64,000 nt of DNA from Pseudomonas chlororaphis subsp. aurantiaca. Its GTDB lineage: Bacteria; Pseudomonadota; Gammaproteobacteria; Pseudomonadales; Pseudomonadaceae. This document shows, piece by piece, positions 60,939 through 64,000 of this stretch (within the stretch, counting starts at the first letter, position 1; each line of letters starts with the position of its first letter). The notes beneath the pieces were generated by a model, which saw only the letters and a list, made by a program, of their open reading frames with translations, searched no databases and was not told the DNA's origin. The stretch spans positions 5,580,001 through 5,644,000 of the forward strand of contig NZ_CP059162.1 in assembly GCF_013466605.1 (NCBI RefSeq), given 5' to 3'. A program made the translations under genes and the position numbers.

Positions 60939-61811
60939 TTACTCGCCTTTCTGTTTATCCAGCGCCACCTGATAGAGAACATTCTTGCGCACGCCGGTAA
61001 TTTCCGCCGCCAATGCCGCAGCCCGCTTGAGCGGCATCTCCTTGAGCAGCAGATCGAGAACCCGCATTGCCTCGCCGCTTACGGCCTCGTCGCTCTCCGG
61101 CGCCGACCACCCCGCCACCAGCACCACGCATTCGCCGCGCTGCTGATTGCTGTCCGCCTCGACAAAAGCGCGCAACTCCGAAAGCGGCAACCCCTTGAGG
61201 GTTTCAAAGGTTTTGGTCAGCTCCCGCGCCAGCAATGCCGGACGCTCGCCACCGAATACCAGCTCCATATCCTGCAAGCACTCGAGAATGCGGTGTGGCG
61301 CCTCATAGAAAATCAGTGTGCGCGGCTCTTCCTTTAATAGCTCAAGACGACCACGCCGACCTACCGCCTTGGCCGGCAGAAACCCTTCGAAGATAAAACG
61401 ATCGGAAGGCAGCCCCGCCGCCGACAAGGCCGCAATCAGAGCACAGGCCCCGGGAACCGGAACGACATTGATACCTGCCGCCCGCGCCTGACGCACCAAG
61501 TGGTAACCCGGATCGGAGATCAACGGCGTGCCCGCATCGGAAATCAGCGCAACGCTGTCTCCCGCCAACAGACGGGTCAGAAAGCGGCTGCCTTCATCCC
61601 GCTCGTTATGTTCATGGCAGGCGGCCAGCGGCGTGGAAATCCCGAAGTGCTGCATCAAGCGCTGCGAGTGACGCGTATCCTCGGCGGCGATCAATGCCAC
61701 CTCACGCAAGATCTTCAAGGCCCGGGCACTGATGTCGTCCAGGTTGCCGATGGGCGTCGCCACCACATAAAGCGAGCCAGCAGCGGAATTCAAAGGACCT
61801 GGAGCAGTCAA
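60939..61811 (-). CDS. rsmI: 16S rRNA (cytidine(1402)-2'-O)-methyltransferase
   Basis: 290 aa from a TTG start at 61811 (reads TAPGPLNSAAGSLYVVATPIGN) with AAGAGG 8 bases upstream; the frame extends 24 codons further from a GTG without a good ribosome site. Tetrapyrrole-methylase fold: VVATPIGNLDDIS, DAGTPLISDPGYHLV, FEGFLPAK. It methylates the ribose of C1402. Divergent from lpoA. Confidence 0.92.
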   Translation of the reverse strand: MTAPGPLNSAAGSLYVVATPIGNLDDISARALKILREVALIAAEDTRHSQRLMQHFGISTPLAACHEHNERDEGSRFLTRLLAGDSVALISDAGTPLISDPGYHLVRQARAAGINVVPVPGACALIAALSAAGLPSDRFIFEGFLPAKAVGRRGRLELLKEEPRTLIFYEAPHRILECLQDMELVFGGERPALLARELTKTFETLKGLPLSELRAFVEADSNQQRGECVVLVAGWSAPESDEAVSGEAMRVLDLLLKEMPLKRAAALAAEITGVRKNVLYQVALDKQKGE

Positions 61812-62030
61812 AGCGCACACCTCTTGATCGGTAAAACCGACATTGTAGCGCGTAGATGCCTTCGGAATGCGTGTCGCAGGCACCTCGTACCTGCGACAAC
61901 ACCGGCCATTCCAAAGCGCTGCAACATTTGCACGACCTAAAATAGACGGTTTATTGCCAGTAAGATCGCGCCCCGGCCAGTGCTTGGGTACAATTCCACG
62001 CTAATTTGATCGAGTATCAGGAACACTTAC

Positions 62031-63842
62031 ATGATCGCTTGCCTGCGGCTGTTCTCTGCCTTATGCCTTGCTGCCCTCCTGGCAGCTTGCGCCAGCTCGC
62101 CCTCCTCCAGCCTTGGCGAACTTCCACGGACCCCGGATGCCAGCATCGAGCAACTGCTCGAACAGGCCGCCAACAGCAAAACACCCGACAAGGCAGCCTT
62201 GCTGCGCTTGAGCGCTGCCGACCTGGCCTATCGCCAGGGCAGCGCCGGCCAGGCCGCGCAGATCCTGCAACAAGTGCCGATGGAGCAGCTCAAGGCCGGC
62301 CAGCAGGTTTTCGCCAGCACCCTGGCGGCCGAACTGGCCATGACTCGCAACCAGCCAAAGGCGGCCCTGACTGCCCTGAGCCACCCGAGCCTGCAACGCC
62401 TGAGCGAACTGCCGGAAGAGCAGCAGATCCGCACCGGCACCGTCCACGCTCGCGCACTCGAGGCCGACGGTCAGGCTCTCGCCGCAGCACGGGAGCGCAT
62501 CTTCATTGCACCACTGCTCAAGGACGACGCCGCGAGCAAGAACCATGAAGCCATCTGGGCACTGATTGCCAGCTTGCCGACTGATCAACTGCAAGCCGTC
62601 GGCAACGACGACCTCGGCGGCTGGATGAGCCTGGCATTGGCAGTGAAGACTGCCGGTACCCTGGAACAACAGCAGGCCGCCATCGACAACTGGCGCGCAC
62701 AGAACCCCAAGCATCCGGCCGCCATTCAACTGCCGCTGCCACTGACCAAACTCAAGGAGCTGGCCAGCCAGCCGCTGTCCAAGATCGCCCTGCTGTTGCC
62801 GCAGGACGGCCCGCTGGCTGCGGTCTCCAAGGCCCTGCGCGACGGTTTCATGGCCGCACACTATCAGGCCCAGCAAGCCGGACAGAAACCACCCAGCATC
62901 GAGTTCTACGACAGCTCGCGCCTGACTTCGCTGGATGACTTCTATCGCAAGGCCCAGGCAGATGGCGTGCAACTGGTCGTCGGCCCGCTGGAAAAACCGC
63001 TGGTCAAACAGCTCGCCGCACGCCCGCAACTGCCTATCACCACCCTGGCGCTGAACTACAGCGAAGGCGAGCAAGGCCCGGCGCAACTGTTCCAGTTCGG
63101 CCTGGCCGCCGAGGACGAAGCTCGTGAAGTTTCCCGCCGTGCCCGCGCCGACGGCCTGCACCGCGCAGCCGTCCTGGTACCACGTGGAGAATGGGGTGAT
63201 CGTGTGCTCAAGGCTTTCCGTCAGGACTGGGAAAGCAACGGCGGCAGCGTGGTTGGTATCGAACGCGTCGATCAGCCCGTAGCCCTGGCCCAGCAGATTG
63301 CCGACCTGTTCCAACTGCGCCAGAGCGAAGCTCGCGCCAAGAGCCTGCAGAACGCCGCTGGCACTCAGGTGGCCGCACAACCTTCGCGCCGCCAGGACAT
63401 CGAGTTCATTTTCCTGGCATCCACTCCGCAACAGGCACAACAGATCAAGCCGACCCTGAACTTTCAGTACGCCGGCGATGTACCCGTCTATGCCACCTCC
63501 CATGTCTTCAGCGCCAGTGGCGATCAGAACCAGTACAACGACATGAACGGCGTACGCTTCTGTGAAACGCCTTGGCTGCTGGACGCCAATGACCCGCTGC
63601 GCCGGCAGGTCGCCGCGCAGTGGCCACAAGCTGGCGGCAGCCTGGGCCGACTGTATGCGATGGGTGCCGACGCCTACCGCTTGGCGCCACGCCTGGGGCA
63701 ACTCAAGGCACTGCCGGACAGCCGCATCGAAGGCTTGTCGGGCAGCCTGACCATGAGCCCGAGCCAGCGCGTTCAACGCCAGTTGCCGTGGGCCGAGTTC
63801 GTCAGCGGCCAGATCACTCGCCTGCCAGATACCCAGCGTTAA
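62031..63842 (+). CDS. lpoA: Penicillin-binding protein activator LpoA
   Basis: 603 aa outer membrane lipoprotein with lipobox LLAAC (Cys20). N-terminal TPR-like domain (about 30-250) and a C-terminal periplasmic-binding-protein-like domain (about 255-590). It reaches through the peptidoglycan to activate PBP1a. Overlaps yraN by one base, the usual gene order rsmI, lpoA, yraN. Confidence 0.93.
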   Translation: MIACLRLFSALCLAALLAACASSPSSSLGELPRTPDASIEQLLEQAANSKTPDKAALLRLSAADLAYRQGSAGQAAQILQQVPMEQLKAGQQVFASTLAAELAMTRNQPKAALTALSHPSLQRLSELPEEQQIRTGTVHARALEADGQALAAARERIFIAPLLKDDAASKNHEAIWALIASLPTDQLQAVGNDDLGGWMSLALAVKTAGTLEQQQAAIDNWRAQNPKHPAAIQLPLPLTKLKELASQPLSKIALLLPQDGPLAAVSKALRDGFMAAHYQAQQAGQKPPSIEFYDSSRLTSLDDFYRKAQADGVQLVVGPLEKPLVKQLAARPQLPITTLALNYSEGEQGPAQLFQFGLAAEDEAREVSRRARADGLHRAAVLVPRGEWGDRVLKAFRQDWESNGGSVVGIERVDQPVALAQQIADLFQLRQSEARAKSLQNAAGTQVAAQPSRRQDIEFIFLASTPQQAQQIKPTLNFQYAGDVPVYATSHVFSASGDQNQYNDMNGVRFCETPWLLDANDPLRRQVAAQWPQAGGSLGRLYAMGADAYRLAPRLGQLKALPDSRIEGLSGSLTMSPSQRVQRQLPWAEFVSGQITRLPDTQR

Positions 63843-64000
63843 TGCCACAACGATCACGCCAGCAAAGCGGTCAGGATGCCGAAGCCCAAGCGCTCCGGCA
63901 TCTTGAACAACAGGGGCTGCGCCTGCTGGCGCAGAACTGGTTGTGCAAACGCGGCGAGCTTGATCTGGTCATGCTTGACGGCGATACAGTAGTATTCGTC
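63842..64000 (+). CDS. yraN: YraN/UPF0102 family protein, 5' part
   Basis: First 53 codons only, from an ATG that overlaps the lpoA stop (TAATG). GQDAEAQALRHLEQQGLRLL then NWLCKRGELDLVMLDGDTVV is the N-terminus of the restriction-endonuclease-like UPF0102 family. The window ends inside the gene. Confidence 0.9.
   Translation, partial: MPQRSRQQSGQDAEAQALRHLEQQGLRLLAQNWLCKRGELDLVMLDGDTVVFV

Overview
The window is high-GC chromosomal DNA from a Pseudomonas of the fluorescens group (P. protegens/P. chlororaphis-like). The evidence is a canonical Pseudomonas dcw (division and cell wall) cluster with lpxC, rnpB and lpoA, a cyoABCDE operon, a NorR/flavohemoglobin pair, an OprD-family porin, and REP/REPIN-type intergenic repeats. 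I recognise the genus from protein families; the species is inference.

Region 1 (1-13.8 kb) is an accessory biosynthetic cluster, cut off at the left edge. It encodes a fatty acyl-AMP ligase (FAAL), an acyl carrier protein, an acyl-CoA-dehydrogenase-like enzyme, three different histidine-box membrane desaturases, a flavodoxin/ferredoxin-reductase-type electron donor, an amidase, a LuxR-type regulator, and an 870-aa fusion of a class III aminotransferase with an acyl-ACP reductase. The logic is: activate a fatty acid, load it on the ACP, desaturate it, release it reductively as an aldehyde, transaminate it to an unsaturated fatty amine. This resembles the fatty-amine arm of tambjamine biosynthesis (TamT/TamB/TamP/TamH) combined with the multiple desaturases of polyyne clusters. 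Two copies of a LuxR-box-like inverted repeat (TACTCC-N4-GGAGTA type) lie upstream of the ACP operon and in the FAAL/amidase divergent region. I know of no described product for this combination.

Region 2 (14-18.9 kb) carries a coiled hypothetical protein, a divergent serine-hydroxymethyltransferase-like PLP enzyme that has lost the substrate-carboxylate arginine, an XRE regulator with an S24-like tail, a VUT-family (YhhQ-like) transporter with a cytosolic N-terminal extension, and an enterobacterial-type QueC. The regulator and transporter genes are visibly AT-richer than their neighbours. This looks like acquired DNA placed just downstream of the cyo operon, connected with 7-deazapurine uptake and synthesis.

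Region 3 (19-42.3 kb) is ordinary core and semi-core: cyoABCDE (cytochrome bo3 oxidase and heme O synthase), dsbB, a SnoaL-like exported protein, hmp/norR with three NorR sites and a sigma-54-like promoter, cheV with a GNAT gene, a YkgJ-type cysteine-cluster protein, an RND pump with adaptor and a heavy-metal-type two-component pair, an OprD porin, and a membrane diguanylate cyclase.

Region 4 (42.4-64 kb) is the dcw cluster on the minus strand (mraZ-rsmH-ftsL-ftsI-murE-murF-mraY-murD-ftsW-murG-murC-ddlB-ftsQ-ftsA-ftsZ-lpxC) with a clear mraZ promoter and MraZ operator, then rnpB, rsmI, and on the plus strand lpoA and the start of yraN.
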